Origin: Chryseobacterium oryzae | GTDB taxonomy: Bacteria; Bacteroidota; Bacteroidia; Flavobacteriales; Weeksellaceae | Direction of reading: 5' to 3' | DNA length: 64,000 nt | Assembly (NCBI RefSeq): GCF_022811665.1 | Contig: NZ_CP094529.1 | Span: 1,798,001-1,862,000 of the forward strand | Shown: positions 26,294 through 35,078 of the stretch, piece by piece | How the letters are laid out: each line of letters begins with the position of its first letter | Numbering within the stretch: position 1 is the first letter of the stretch | Notes under the pieces: model-generated | Databases searched by the model: none | What the model was told of the DNA's origin: nothing | What the model saw: only the letters and a program-made list of their open reading frames with translations | Position numbers and translations under genes: made by a program

Positions 26294-27259
26294 ATGAAAA
26301 AGCTTATTCTATCATCTTTAGTTTCATTGTCGTCATTTGTTTTTGGGCAAGTTTCAGGAAATATTAATTATCAAAACCAACAGAACAGCCAATACCAGTT
26401 TAGATATCCTGATTATAACATCAATATAGGTTCTCCGTCGTCAAATGATATTTTTGTTAATATTAAAGGTTTGGCAAACGTAAAAGCAGATCAATACGTT
26501 GCTATTTTCAGTTTAACACAGGTTGCAGAAACCGCAGAAGAGGTTAACCATTTGATTGATAAGCGGATTAATTCTTCAATTGCTCAGATTAAACTTTTAA
26601 AAGGGATAGACACTTTTACAGACATGATATCATTTGTTCCTGTATACAATTATGAGGTAGAAAATAAAATATTTAGTAAAAAAACGTACAATGAAGTTCC
26701 TAAAGGATTTGAATTAAAGAAGAATCTCCATATAAAATTTTCGGATCCTACAAAGCTTAACGAATTAATTATGATACTTTCTAAAAATGAAATTTATGAT
26801 TTGGTAAGAGTAGATTACTTTGCAAATAACCTTGAAGCAGTAAAAAAAGAATTAATGAATAAAGCAAAACTTTCTTTGCAGGAAAAAATTAAAAATTATG
26901 AATTGATGATTGGCGAAACTTTTACAAATTCTGCTAAAAGCTTGAGCGATGGCTATAAGATTGTTCTTCCTGTAGAAATGTACAAATCTTATGAGGCTTA
27001 CAACAGTTCGTCTTTTTCATTTACCAAATCGGCTAATGTGAATCAGGTAAATAAATCTACTACAATGTTTTATCAGCCAATAATGGATAAGGAATTTGAT
27101 TTTGTGATTAATCCTACCATTTTAGAACCAGTAATTCAGATTATGTACGAAGTGAAAATCTTGATAACTAAAGAGAAAAAACAAGAATCTAAAGACAATA
27201 AAAATTATATTCTGATTACGCCTAACGGAGAAATGAAAGATTTGAATATTGTTAAATAG
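26294..27259 (+). CDS. Secreted SIMPL-like (DUF541) domain protein
   Basis: 321 residues with a signal peptide (MKKLILSSLVSLSSFVFGQ). The region from about 45 to 290 has the pattern of the SIMPL/DUF541 family: an opening strand NDIFVNIKGLANVKADQYVA, a helix ETAEEVNHLIDKRI, and a repeated strand-helix layout ending in VIQIMYEVKILITK. SIMPL proteins are periplasmic or surface proteins of unsettled role. It is divergent from the kinase-regulator operon and shares its operator region. The same operator is found in front of the DUF4139-vWA operon. A terminator follows the stop. Confidence 0.72.
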   Translation: MKKLILSSLVSLSSFVFGQVSGNINYQNQQNSQYQFRYPDYNINIGSPSSNDIFVNIKGLANVKADQYVAIFSLTQVAETAEEVNHLIDKRINSSIAQIKLLKGIDTFTDMISFVPVYNYEVENKIFSKKTYNEVPKGFELKKNLHIKFSDPTKLNELIMILSKNEIYDLVRVDYFANNLEAVKKELMNKAKLSLQEKIKNYELMIGETFTNSAKSLSDGYKIVLPVEMYKSYEAYNSSSFSFTKSANVNQVNKSTTMFYQPIMDKEFDFVINPTILEPVIQIMYEVKILITKEKKQESKDNKNYILITPNGEMKDLNIVK

Positions 27260-27271
27260 ATGATTAAAACT

Positions 27272-27310
27272 AAAAAACCGTCTTGAAATACTCTTCAAAA
27301 CGGTTTTTTA
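27272..27310. terminator. Bidirectional terminator
   Basis: AAAACCGT and ACGGTTTT, with inner TTGAA/TTCAA pairing, form a hairpin with T runs on both sides, between the convergent SIMPL-like and hmuS genes. Confidence 0.75.
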
Positions 27311-27328
27311 CAATATTTAATCTAAATT

Positions 27329-28351
27329 TTATAAACCTGCCACCAAATCTTTCCACTCCTGAAGTTCGGGAACGCCAGGTTTTCTTTTTCCGAAAAGCTG
27401 AACGATAAATTCTCCATCTTTATTAAAGACCTCAACTGCAGTAACTTCTCCATCTTCAGTAGGTTTTTTCACAATCCACGCTTCTGCAATTTTGGTAACG
27501 TCCAGATGAAGATTAAAATCCGGATCCATCACGTTAAACCATTGCTGATGCCATAGAGTTTTTTTCACATTCCCTGTATGAATCTGTATAATTCCTCTGT
27601 TTCCTACAAAAACCATGATAGGAAACTGTTTTTCTGAAGCATCTTCAAGCAGATTAACCACTTTAGAAGGCTCTATTTTTATGGCAAAACCTTCAGGAGC
27701 CAGTCTTAAAGCCTGTGTTCTGTTTACTCCGAATTTTCTGGTCATCATAAAGAAATCATGGGTATCTTTAAGGTTTGTCCAAGCATTTTGGAATCCTTCT
27801 TTATCAATTTCAGAATCGGCTTTTTCAGGAGCTTTTGATGCAACAGATTCAAATTCTGGCTTAATATTTTGATCTTCTGCTGAAAACTGTTCTACCAAAG
27901 CCTGAAAAGCTTCTTCATTGCTATCTTTTGTAAGGTAAATTTTATGCAACGCCAAACCATCTTTCCCGAAAAACTGAATGCTCTTTTTATCTCCTTCTAC
28001 AACTGCAACTGCAAATTTCCAGTGATTAAGGAAAATTCTAAGATCAATATCCTCACCCACAAAAAGCTGAGCATGAGGGCTGCTGAAATCACCATTCTGG
28101 TAAATTCCTTTTCTTTCGTGCACACATTCATCATTTCTCGTGAGTGCCATTACTTTTCCTAATTTTTCTACTTCTGTTAAGATATTGGCAAATTCCGGCT
28201 TCAATACCGTAACTCCCTCACCTACATTGGTTAACAGTAATTCTGCTTCGCTTACCCCAAGCTGATCTGCTGCATTTCTTATTCTTACATGTGGGTTTTC
28301 TGCTTTTAGAGCTTCCCATTTTTCTTTCAGTTCGTTTACTAATGTGCTCAT
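27329..28351 (-). CDS. hmuS: Hemin-degrading / hemin transport factor
   Basis: Cytoplasmic heme-handling protein of the HmuS/ChuS/HemS family, which binds imported heme and either carries or degrades it. The 340-residue length and the two homologous halves (about 20-165 and 190-335) are typical. Each half carries the family turn: MALTRNDECVHERKGIYQNG in the first and QLFGKRKPGVPELQEW at the end of the second. It is the last gene of the heme operon, six bases after the methyltransferase gene, and ends at a strong terminator. Heme-cleaving activity is not certain from sequence; a carrier role is equally compatible. Confidence 0.9.
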   Translation of the reverse strand: MSTLVNELKEKWEALKAENPHVRIRNAADQLGVSEAELLLTNVGEGVTVLKPEFANILTEVEKLGKVMALTRNDECVHERKGIYQNGDFSSPHAQLFVGEDIDLRIFLNHWKFAVAVVEGDKKSIQFFGKDGLALHKIYLTKDSNEEAFQALVEQFSAEDQNIKPEFESVASKAPEKADSEIDKEGFQNAWTNLKDTHDFFMMTRKFGVNRTQALRLAPEGFAIKIEPSKVVNLLEDASEKQFPIMVFVGNRGIIQIHTGNVKKTLWHQQWFNVMDPDFNLHLDVTKIAEAWIVKKPTEDGEVTAVEVFNKDGEFIVQLFGKRKPGVPELQEWKDLVAGL

Positions 28352-28357
28352 TTTTAC

Positions 28358-29008
28358 TTATTTATTTATGGTTAAAACTGTGTATTTTCTTTTGATAAAT
28401 TCTTCTCCGGTTTTGCTTTTTATTTCTTCTTCTTTTTCGGAGATTTTCATTCGTTTGAAATGGCTTTCAGAAATCAACTGTTCCATTTCATCATTATTGT
28501 AAAGCTTAAAATTATAGGACGTAAAAGGTAATTTCTCCATGAAATTTCTTTGCCCAAATGTGAGAACAAATGTTCCGTTATCTTTAAGGATTCTGTAAAT
28601 TCCGTTTAAAAAATTCACTGGGTTTTCCCAGAAGTAAACAGTGTTTACGGTAAAAATTTTGTCGAAAGTTTTATCCTCAAACGGAAGTATTTCTCCTTCA
28701 TATAAAACAAATTCAGCCTTATCTTGAAAGTTTGTATTGTTTTTTTCTGCTTCAACATGCATTGTTTCAGAAATATCAATACCTATATACCTTAGATTTT
28801 CTGCTCTCGCCAAAAGGTTTTCTACGTGTCTGCCATTGCCATGTCCGATTTCCAGAATATGGTTGCCATCTTCAATCGACAAAGCTTTTATGCTTTCTAA
28901 CGTCATCCCGAGATTGGTTTCATTCATCATTTCTCCAATCTCAATACCTTTCTCACCTTGCGGATTTGCAAGATTCTGTGCCAATATTTTCAGTTCGTTC
29001 TGTTCCAT
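28358..29008 (-). CDS. Class I SAM-dependent methyltransferase in the heme operon
   Basis: 216 residues. SAM-binding motif I is HILEIGHGNGRHVENLL near residue 50, the acidic motif II is GIDISETM, and the motif-IV-like FDKIFTVNTVYFWENP is near 120. This is the methyltransferase-11/25 type with a small-molecule substrate. The start follows the hmuV stop directly, with no gap, and hmuS begins six bases after its stop, so it is embedded in the heme operon. Its substrate is unknown. A role in heme breakdown or in modifying a heme product is an inference from position only; it could also be a passenger. Confidence 0.85.
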   Translation of the reverse strand: MEQNELKILAQNLANPQGEKGIEIGEMMNETNLGMTLESIKALSIEDGNHILEIGHGNGRHVENLLARAENLRYIGIDISETMHVEAEKNNTNFQDKAEFVLYEGEILPFEDKTFDKIFTVNTVYFWENPVNFLNGIYRILKDNGTFVLTFGQRNFMEKLPFTSYNFKLYNNDEMEQLISESHFKRMKISEKEEEIKSKTGEEFIKRKYTVLTINK

Positions 29009-29782
29009 TTATCCAAAAACAATCATTGGGTTATCATTTACGGGATGTTTGCAAATTGTACAAGGAAAATGATATGCTGCCGAAATATTTTCTTCGGTAA
29101 AAACTTCCTTTGGTGTTCCGTATTTTGCAACTTTCCCTCCTTTCATCAGCAAAATTTTATCTGCAAACTGGGCTGCAAGATTCAGATCATGAAGCACCAC
29201 TATGGCAGAATTCGCTTTTTGAGTAAATTTTTTAATGATCTCTAATGCTCTGTACTGATGCTTAATGTCTAAATTATTAAGAGGTTCATCCAAAAAAACC
29301 AATTTGTGAGCGATTTCATTTTTCATCTGTGCCATGACTCTCGAAATATGTACCCGTTGCTTTTCGCCTCCCGACAAAGAATTATAATCTCTCTCTTTTA
29401 GATGAATAATTTCCGTTTCCAGCATCAGTTCATTTACTGCTTCTACATCATTTTTGTGCGGTTGAGCATCAAAATAAGGATAGCGTCCCATCATTACCAC
29501 ATCTTTTACCTGTAAAGGAATTTCGGCAGAGTTATGCTGGGAGAATTTAGACTTATGTTTCGAAATTTCTCTCAAATCCCAATCGGCAATCGGCTTATTT
29601 TTGAATATAATTTTGTCTTTTTCTGCTTTCATTTCATTGGCAAGAATGCTGAGAAGACTAGACTTCCCTGCTCCGTTTGGACCTACTATGGCTAAAAATT
29701 CTCCATATTCTACCGAGACGTTTACCGCATTGAGAATATGAAAATCTTTATGCTTATAATTAATATGATCTGCCTTAATCAT
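29009..29782 (-). CDS. hmuV: Heme ABC transporter ATP-binding protein
   Basis: ATPase of the heme importer, on the cytoplasmic face. The 257 residues contain Walker A GPNGAGKSSLL near residue 36, the ABC signature LSGGEKQRVHISR near 138, Walker B KLVFLDEPLNNLD and the H-loop VVLHDLNLAAQFA. The sequence fits the HmuV/FecE group of iron-siderophore and heme ATPases. Its ATG overlaps the stop of hmuU by one base (TAATG), indicating translational coupling. Confidence 0.94.
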   Translation of the reverse strand: MIKADHINYKHKDFHILNAVNVSVEYGEFLAIVGPNGAGKSSLLSILANEMKAEKDKIIFKNKPIADWDLREISKHKSKFSQHNSAEIPLQVKDVVMMGRYPYFDAQPHKNDVEAVNELMLETEIIHLKERDYNSLSGGEKQRVHISRVMAQMKNEIAHKLVFLDEPLNNLDIKHQYRALEIIKKFTQKANSAIVVLHDLNLAAQFADKILLMKGGKVAKYGTPKEVFTEENISAAYHFPCTICKHPVNDNPMIVFG

Positions 29783-30822
29783 TACAGTGTTTTTCTGAAT
29801 TTAATTAAAATAGCGATGAAAACAGGACCTCCCATTAATGCCGTTAAAATTCCTATTGGCAATTCTGAAGGGGCAACTATACTTCTGCTTACTGTATCTG
29901 CCGACAAAAGCAATATACTTCCCAAAACTGCCGATAACGGAAGTATGAAAACATAATTAGATTTAAACAAAAGCCTAAGAATATAAGGGGCAATTAAACC
30001 TACAAAGCCAATAGTTCCTGAAAATGCTACACAAGTTCCTATCATGAGTGCTGTGGTAAGAACTATTTGCTTTTTCAGTCTTTCTACATTAATACCCAAA
30101 TGTTCTGCATCTTTTTCGCCCAACATCATTGCATTCAAAGCCTTTCCTTTCGGTAATAAAATGAGATAGGAAACTATAAGAACAACAGTAAGGATGAGAT
30201 TTTTCGTCCATGTTGCTGCCGCAAGACTTCCCATATTCCAAAAAGTAAGATCTCTCAGCTGCTCATCTTTGGCGATATAAATTAAGAATCCAGTAATAGA
30301 GAATCCTATTGCGGTAATGGCAACCCCACTTAGTAACATCATTACAACATTGGTTTTTCCTTCGCTAGTAGAAATCCTGTATACCAGAAGCATTGCTAAT
30401 AATGCTCCCACAAATGCAGAAATTCCTACTAGAGAAAACTGAACTGCTTCCGGCAAATATTCTTTAAAATAACTGCCTAAAACAATTGCTATTGCTGCAA
30501 GTAATGTTGCTCCGGAGGTTAACCCTATTAAATCTCCGGTTGCCAAAGGATTTTTGAACATTCCCTGAAGACTTGTTCCAGATACTGCAAGAAGGCTCCC
30601 CACCAAAACAGCCATCACAATTCTGGCACTTCTCACTTCCCAAATTACATATCGGTCGCTTAAAGAGACATCTGTACTACCCGCCAATATTTTTTGCAGG
30701 ATGATGAATGGTGAATTTCCTCCGAAATCGTAAACACCAATATTAAGAGAGCCTATTGCAAGTAGAACCAGCAATAGAAAACTCAAAAAGAGATAAAAAT
30801 ATAATTTACTTTGTGCTTTCAA
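29782..30822 (-). CDS. hmuU: Heme ABC transporter permease (FecCD family)
   Basis: 346-residue integral membrane protein with about ten helices, BtuC/FecCD fold. Family signatures visible are SLAVSGTSLQGMFKNPLATGDLIG-type (AVSGTSLQGMFKNPLA near residue 82), LLSGVAITAIGFSI, FWNMGSLAAATW and GFVGLIAPYILRLLF. It moves heme from the periplasmic binding protein into the cell. The start overlaps the end of the hmuT gene by 17 bases, and the stop overlaps hmuV. Confidence 0.94.
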   Translation of the reverse strand: MKAQSKLYFYLFLSFLLLVLLAIGSLNIGVYDFGGNSPFIILQKILAGSTDVSLSDRYVIWEVRSARIVMAVLVGSLLAVSGTSLQGMFKNPLATGDLIGLTSGATLLAAIAIVLGSYFKEYLPEAVQFSLVGISAFVGALLAMLLVYRISTSEGKTNVVMMLLSGVAITAIGFSITGFLIYIAKDEQLRDLTFWNMGSLAAATWTKNLILTVVLIVSYLILLPKGKALNAMMLGEKDAEHLGINVERLKKQIVLTTALMIGTCVAFSGTIGFVGLIAPYILRLLFKSNYVFILPLSAVLGSILLLSADTVSRSIVAPSELPIGILTALMGGPVFIAILIKFRKTL

Positions 30823-31684
30823 CTAAAAGTTTATTTAATGCTACCGCTGCTTCACCTAATCTTGGTCCGAATGACGAAACCAAACCACCGTCCATTGCAA
30901 TAATTTTCTTATTCTTACCTGCATTTGTCTGCAAAACTCCCGGCATTTTCAGCACTCCTTCATTTCCGCCTGCACCTTGCAAACCAGAAGAAAAGAAGAA
31001 TAATACATCCGGATTGGCTTTTACAACAGCTTCAGGTGTAAGAGGTTTAAAATCTTCAAAATCTTTTACTGCATTTTCTCCGCCTGCAATTTCTATTAAT
31101 GAGGCCATAGGAGTATTTTTACCAGAAACCATCATCATATTTCCTCTTGCATAAATAAAGAGCACTTTAGGCTTTTTTGCAATGGGCTGAATCTGTTTTA
31201 AATCTGCATCTATTTTATCATTAAGTTTTTGATAATCTGTATTTCCTAATGCTTTTGCTACTTCTTCAATCAGCTTTTTGGTTCCGTCTACCGTATATTC
31301 CTGCTTAAAAAGTTCTGTTTTAATTCCGGAAGATTTCATTTTACCTAAAAGTTCAGGATTAATGTCTTTATCTGAAGCCAAAATTAAAGTTGGGTTTACT
31401 GCCATAATTGGCTCAATCGTCATAGATCTTACGTGTCCTAAATCTTTGGAAGTAGATTTCAGCGATTCGGGATAGGTACTGGTAACATCGTTTCCTACAA
31501 TTTCATTTTCGTGTCCCAGAGCACTAACAATTTCTGTAATTCCGCCACTTAGAGAAACAATTTTCTGATTAGATTTCGGAGTTTCCGAAGCAATTTCTGT
31601 TTTATTTTCTGCCTGATTCTGATTTTCTTTTTTACAAGAATAAACTACAGCCAATAAAGATGCTGCAAGAATTATTTTTTTCAT
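30806..31684 (-). CDS. hmuT: Periplasmic heme-binding lipoprotein
   Basis: 292-residue substrate-binding protein of the heme ABC importer. The signal peptide ends in the lipobox VYSC at about residue 17, so it is a lipoprotein. The two-lobe fold is shown by QKIVSLSGGITEIVSALGHE at the start, SMTIEPIMAVNPTLILASDK in the middle and NPDVLFFFSSGLQGAGG in the second lobe. This is the BtuF/FhuD/HmuT type. It starts 13 bases after the HmuY gene. Confidence 0.92.
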   Translation of the reverse strand: MKKIILAASLLAVVYSCKKENQNQAENKTEIASETPKSNQKIVSLSGGITEIVSALGHENEIVGNDVTSTYPESLKSTSKDLGHVRSMTIEPIMAVNPTLILASDKDINPELLGKMKSSGIKTELFKQEYTVDGTKKLIEEVAKALGNTDYQKLNDKIDADLKQIQPIAKKPKVLFIYARGNMMMVSGKNTPMASLIEIAGGENAVKDFEDFKPLTPEAVVKANPDVLFFFSSGLQGAGGNEGVLKMPGVLQTNAGKNKKIIAMDGGLVSSFGPRLGEAAVALNKLLVESTK

Positions 31685-31697
31685 TTTTACTATATTT

Positions 31698-32783
31698 TTA
31701 TAAAGGTTGATATTCGAATTGAGGATAACCGCGTTCTCCCAAAGTATTGGTTATTCGTGTAAATTTTAATTTAAAATAAAATCCGTCTGCATCTTTTATA
31801 ACATAAAAACGATCTCCATACACTTCCAGACCATTGGCTCCTACAGGGTTTCTCCAGTTTCCGCCAATAACTCTCTGGTCGTTATAAACCAGTTTTGAAG
31901 GATCTATATTTTCTGCCTTAAAATTATTATACGCTTCTGTTCCCGATGTCTGTGCTGCTACTTTAACTTCATAAGCTCCCACTCCACCAACATTATTATT
32001 TAAAACAAAATCTGCATAAACATAACTTCCTGCATTGAAAATTATATTGGTAAATACTGTGAAACACAAATCCCACTGTTTTTTCTCAGGCTGAATAAAT
32101 ACTTCTTTATCCTTTGTAAGACTTACAAAATTGTAATTGTATGAAGGATTTTTTTCTACCAGCAATTCTTTATGAGTTGTATCATTCAGTTTGGCATATT
32201 TTATTTTGTACCCCGAAGAATTTCTTACAATCTGAACTTTCATCCAACCCCGGGAATCTCCACCAGTAGCTACAGAACCAACTGCAACGCTTCCAGTGTA
32301 AATTTCTTTACCCATATTTACAAGATAAACAGCATTTTGTCCTTCGTTTTCTTTTATACCTTCTATTGCTGTATAGCCCGTTGGGAAATTTCCTTTTACA
32401 TCATCTATATAATGTTCGTTATCCGGATTGAAACTTCCTACCTGAACCAGTTGCATTAAAGCCGAAACATCCGACTGAGTAACAAGATCAATATTATTGG
32501 CACCTTCAATTTTAGCTGCCGCCATCATTATGGATGAGTTGAGGATTACTTTAAAATCGTTTCCGGTATATAAAGCAAGATCCCAATCGGTACGTTTGGT
32601 AAGAATTTCTTTTCCTTTGCTTAAATCGAACCATATTTGGTTAGGCTGCGTTGCTCCTCCAACATGCGGACTTACAACAGAACCCTGAACCGGTGCAACA
32701 GGCACAGGATCTTCATTATCGTTTATGCAGGAATGAGAAATAAAGGACGTTCCCAAAATGAACGCAAACAGTATTTTTTTCAT
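31698..32783 (-). CDS. hmuY: HmuY family heme-binding lipoprotein
   Basis: 361-residue surface lipoprotein (signal with lipobox SHSC near residue 19) of the HmuY family. In Porphyromonas such proteins take heme from host proteins and hand it to the TonB receptor. The family pattern is seen twice: IWFDLSKGKEILTKRTDWDL and, in the second half, FIQPEKKQWDLCFTVFTNII. The final block, NTLGERGYPQFEYQPL, is also typical. It lies directly downstream of the receptor gene (58 bases) and upstream of hmuT. Whether the heme ligands are the two His of the classical protein cannot be told here. Confidence 0.9.
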   Translation of the reverse strand: MKKILFAFILGTSFISHSCINDNEDPVPVAPVQGSVVSPHVGGATQPNQIWFDLSKGKEILTKRTDWDLALYTGNDFKVILNSSIMMAAAKIEGANNIDLVTQSDVSALMQLVQVGSFNPDNEHYIDDVKGNFPTGYTAIEGIKENEGQNAVYLVNMGKEIYTGSVAVGSVATGGDSRGWMKVQIVRNSSGYKIKYAKLNDTTHKELLVEKNPSYNYNFVSLTKDKEVFIQPEKKQWDLCFTVFTNIIFNAGSYVYADFVLNNNVGGVGAYEVKVAAQTSGTEAYNNFKAENIDPSKLVYNDQRVIGGNWRNPVGANGLEVYGDRFYVIKDADGFYFKLKFTRITNTLGERGYPQFEYQPL

Positions 32784-32841
32784 ATCTAAATTTTATTTTT
32801 CTTGTTGATGTATAATCTTACAGATTTCTATGCTTCAAAAT

Positions 32842-34977
32842 TTAAAACTGATAATTGAGTCTCGCGAAATAGCTTCTTCCATAGAACAAATTTTGTGATC
32901 CTGTTCCGGAATTGTGTGCACCACCGGAAATCACCGTATTTCTTACATCAGAAACATCAAAAATGTTTTTAACGCCAAGACTTACCTCTAAATGATTATT
33001 AAAAAATGGCTGACTCACCGTAAAATTCATCATATTAAATGCCCCTATTTCTCCCAAAACATACTCTGGCGTTTGACCAGGATTTTCTAATGCTTTCTGC
33101 GTAAACTGTTTTTGCACACCTGTATATTTATAGTAGAGCGCGAAAAGCGTTTTCACTTTTGGAAGGGTATAATTTGCAGAGAAATTGGCTTCTGTATAAA
33201 AGTTGTAATTTTCTGGTGAATTCATATTGCCCGTTGTAAGACTTTGCGAAATACCCATCACTGAAACCTCACCATTGAATGAAAGCTGATCTTTTCTCAC
33301 ACTGAAACCTCCTCCAAAAAGCAAAGAATTATAATTATTGACATTCAGAAATGTGTATTTTAGCGGACTGTTGCTTATAATAACACTTTCAATTCTGCCT
33401 TTCACATCCAGATACATTGCCGAAATACTGATATTGGTTCTCCATGCATGGGTTTTAGAATTGCTGAAATCATAAAACAAACCTAAAGAATAGCCCGTTT
33501 CAGGCTTAAGATTTTCATTTCCTCTGATGTCGTGGTTGTTATCTACTACAAAAGTGTAGAGTTCATCGTAGACAGGAAATCTGTTTGAAGATCCAAAAAC
33601 AGCCCTAAAATCCGATTTTTCCGATGGATTAAATCTTGCCGTAAATGAATAATTATATTGAGAATCGAATTTATCGCTCAGTGCTAATCTCACACCGGGA
33701 CGAAAGGAAATTTGGTTGTTTACTTTCCATTCAGCAGAAAGAAAATTGGCATAATTAAAAATAGATCTGTTGATATTAATTCCGTTATTGTTAAATGCAA
33801 ATGTTTCAGATCCGGCAAAACCACTGGTACGATCTAATTCGTAACCCAACTGAAAATCTATTTTTTCGTTATCCAGAAAATTACTGAACATTCCTCTTGA
33901 ATAGAATACCTTAGATTCATAGAATAATTTTTTATCTTCTTCAGACAACGTTTTTCTGTTGGGAATATCGTAAACAAAGTCCTGAGATTTTCGTTCCTGA
34001 CTCTGATATGAAAAATCTCCCAAATAATTAATTCTAGAACCTATTTTTGTCTGAATATTAAACTGATGAATCCATCTTGTAGTAAAATAATTCCTATCGT
34101 TTGCAATATAGGTACGGTTACCATTTCCTAAAGGTAAATCTTCAATTACGCGGTTATAAAAGTTAATATTTTCGTTGAGAAAATTCGATTTTAAAAAGAA
34201 TGAAGTATTATTTTTAGAATATCTTACGGCTGCATTAGCTGTAATCTGGTCTTTTGGCAACCAATTATAACCTCTTTTTTTATCATTGTTATCGCTAAAA
34301 TATTTGTAACCTTCTAGTTCGCCCTTATATCCCTGAAAATCGTTACGGTTGACATCTGCTGTAAGAGACCAATTTTCTGAGATCCTGAAACCCAGATTAA
34401 GGTTCTGAATATGGCGACCGTTTCCTTTCTTATACCAATCATAATCTTTACCAACGGTTTCCTCCTGCAATGAAACCAAAGCAGAAACTTTCTTAGAATA
34501 ATTTTTCTTAGTAATTATATTAATAACTCCCGCAACAGCATTATTACCGTACTCTACACCCATCGCCCCTTTTACGATTTCAATTCTTTCGATGTTGTTT
34601 ACGTTAATTTTACTTAAGTCAACCTGATTTCCCATACCCTGATCGCTTACTACAGGAATATTGTCGATTAAAACTTTAGTGTAAGCTCCTCCAAGTCCCA
34701 TGATTTTAGCATTAGAATCTCCACTCCCACTATTAGGTTCAATAAGGATATTAAGATTTTGGCTTAAAACTTCAGATGCGGTTGTTGCAGCCATATTTTT
34801 AATCTGTTGCGCATCAATCACTTCAACTTTATAAATTGATTTATTAATAGACTGCTGCTTATACTGACCGGTGATAACCACCTCATCTATTTTTGAGAAC
34901 TGTAAAGAGTCTTTATTCTGAGCTTTTATCCAAAAAACAGCAGACAATAAACCAACAGACAATACCTTCCTATTCAT
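32842..34977 (-). CDS. TonB-dependent heme/hemoglobin receptor
   Basis: 711-residue outer-membrane receptor with a signal peptide (ends near AQN), a plug domain (about 30-150, with IDEVVITGQYKQQSINKSIY, VLIDNIPVV, and GVEYGNNAVAGVINIITKK) and a 22-strand barrel with the C-terminal aromatic end YFARLNYQF. It is the first gene of the heme operon and gives the substrate gate for HmuYTUV. The promoter at 35003 shares a dyad with the divergent HmuY-like gene. The heme specificity is inferred from the operon, since receptor sequence alone does not distinguish heme from siderophores reliably. Confidence 0.92.
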   Translation of the reverse strand: MNRKVLSVGLLSAVFWIKAQNKDSLQFSKIDEVVITGQYKQQSINKSIYKVEVIDAQQIKNMAATTASEVLSQNLNILIEPNSGSGDSNAKIMGLGGAYTKVLIDNIPVVSDQGMGNQVDLSKINVNNIERIEIVKGAMGVEYGNNAVAGVINIITKKNYSKKVSALVSLQEETVGKDYDWYKKGNGRHIQNLNLGFRISENWSLTADVNRNDFQGYKGELEGYKYFSDNNDKKRGYNWLPKDQITANAAVRYSKNNTSFFLKSNFLNENINFYNRVIEDLPLGNGNRTYIANDRNYFTTRWIHQFNIQTKIGSRINYLGDFSYQSQERKSQDFVYDIPNRKTLSEEDKKLFYESKVFYSRGMFSNFLDNEKIDFQLGYELDRTSGFAGSETFAFNNNGININRSIFNYANFLSAEWKVNNQISFRPGVRLALSDKFDSQYNYSFTARFNPSEKSDFRAVFGSSNRFPVYDELYTFVVDNNHDIRGNENLKPETGYSLGLFYDFSNSKTHAWRTNISISAMYLDVKGRIESVIISNSPLKYTFLNVNNYNSLLFGGGFSVRKDQLSFNGEVSVMGISQSLTTGNMNSPENYNFYTEANFSANYTLPKVKTLFALYYKYTGVQKQFTQKALENPGQTPEYVLGEIGAFNMMNFTVSQPFFNNHLEVSLGVKNIFDVSDVRNTVISGGAHNSGTGSQNLFYGRSYFARLNYQF

Positions 34978-34995
34978 TACCTAAATAATTTTCAG

Positions 34996-35003
34996 CAAAT
35001 ATA
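34996..35003 (-). promoter_or_regulatory. -7 box (TATATTTG) of the heme operon
   Basis: Exact TAnnTTTG match on the minus strand, 18 bases before the receptor ATG. The half-site ATTTAGAAT lies directly upstream of it, in the spacer. Confidence 0.55.
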
Positions 35004-35010
35004 TAATTTT

Positions 35011-35060
35011 ATTTAGAATGAATAAAAATTAATTATTACTTTTGTGGAATAATTCTAAAT
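35011..35060. promoter_or_regulatory. Inverted-repeat half-sites ATTTAGAAT / ATTCTAAAT (candidate iron box)
   Basis: Perfect 9-base inverted repeats lie at 35011-35019 and 35052-35060, 32 bases apart. Each is next to one of the two divergent heme promoters. The right-hand site also has GGAAT-A-ATTC symmetry. This is a plausible Fur-type control region; I infer the regulator from context. Confidence 0.45.
35037..35044 (+). promoter_or_regulatory. -7 box (TACTTTTG) of the HmuY-like type IX cargo gene
   Basis: Exact TAnnTTTG match, 34 bases before the ATG. The half-site ATTCTAAAT lies at the expected start of transcription, a typical repressor position. Confidence 0.5.
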
Positions 35061-35078
35061 AAATTTAAATAATAAATT

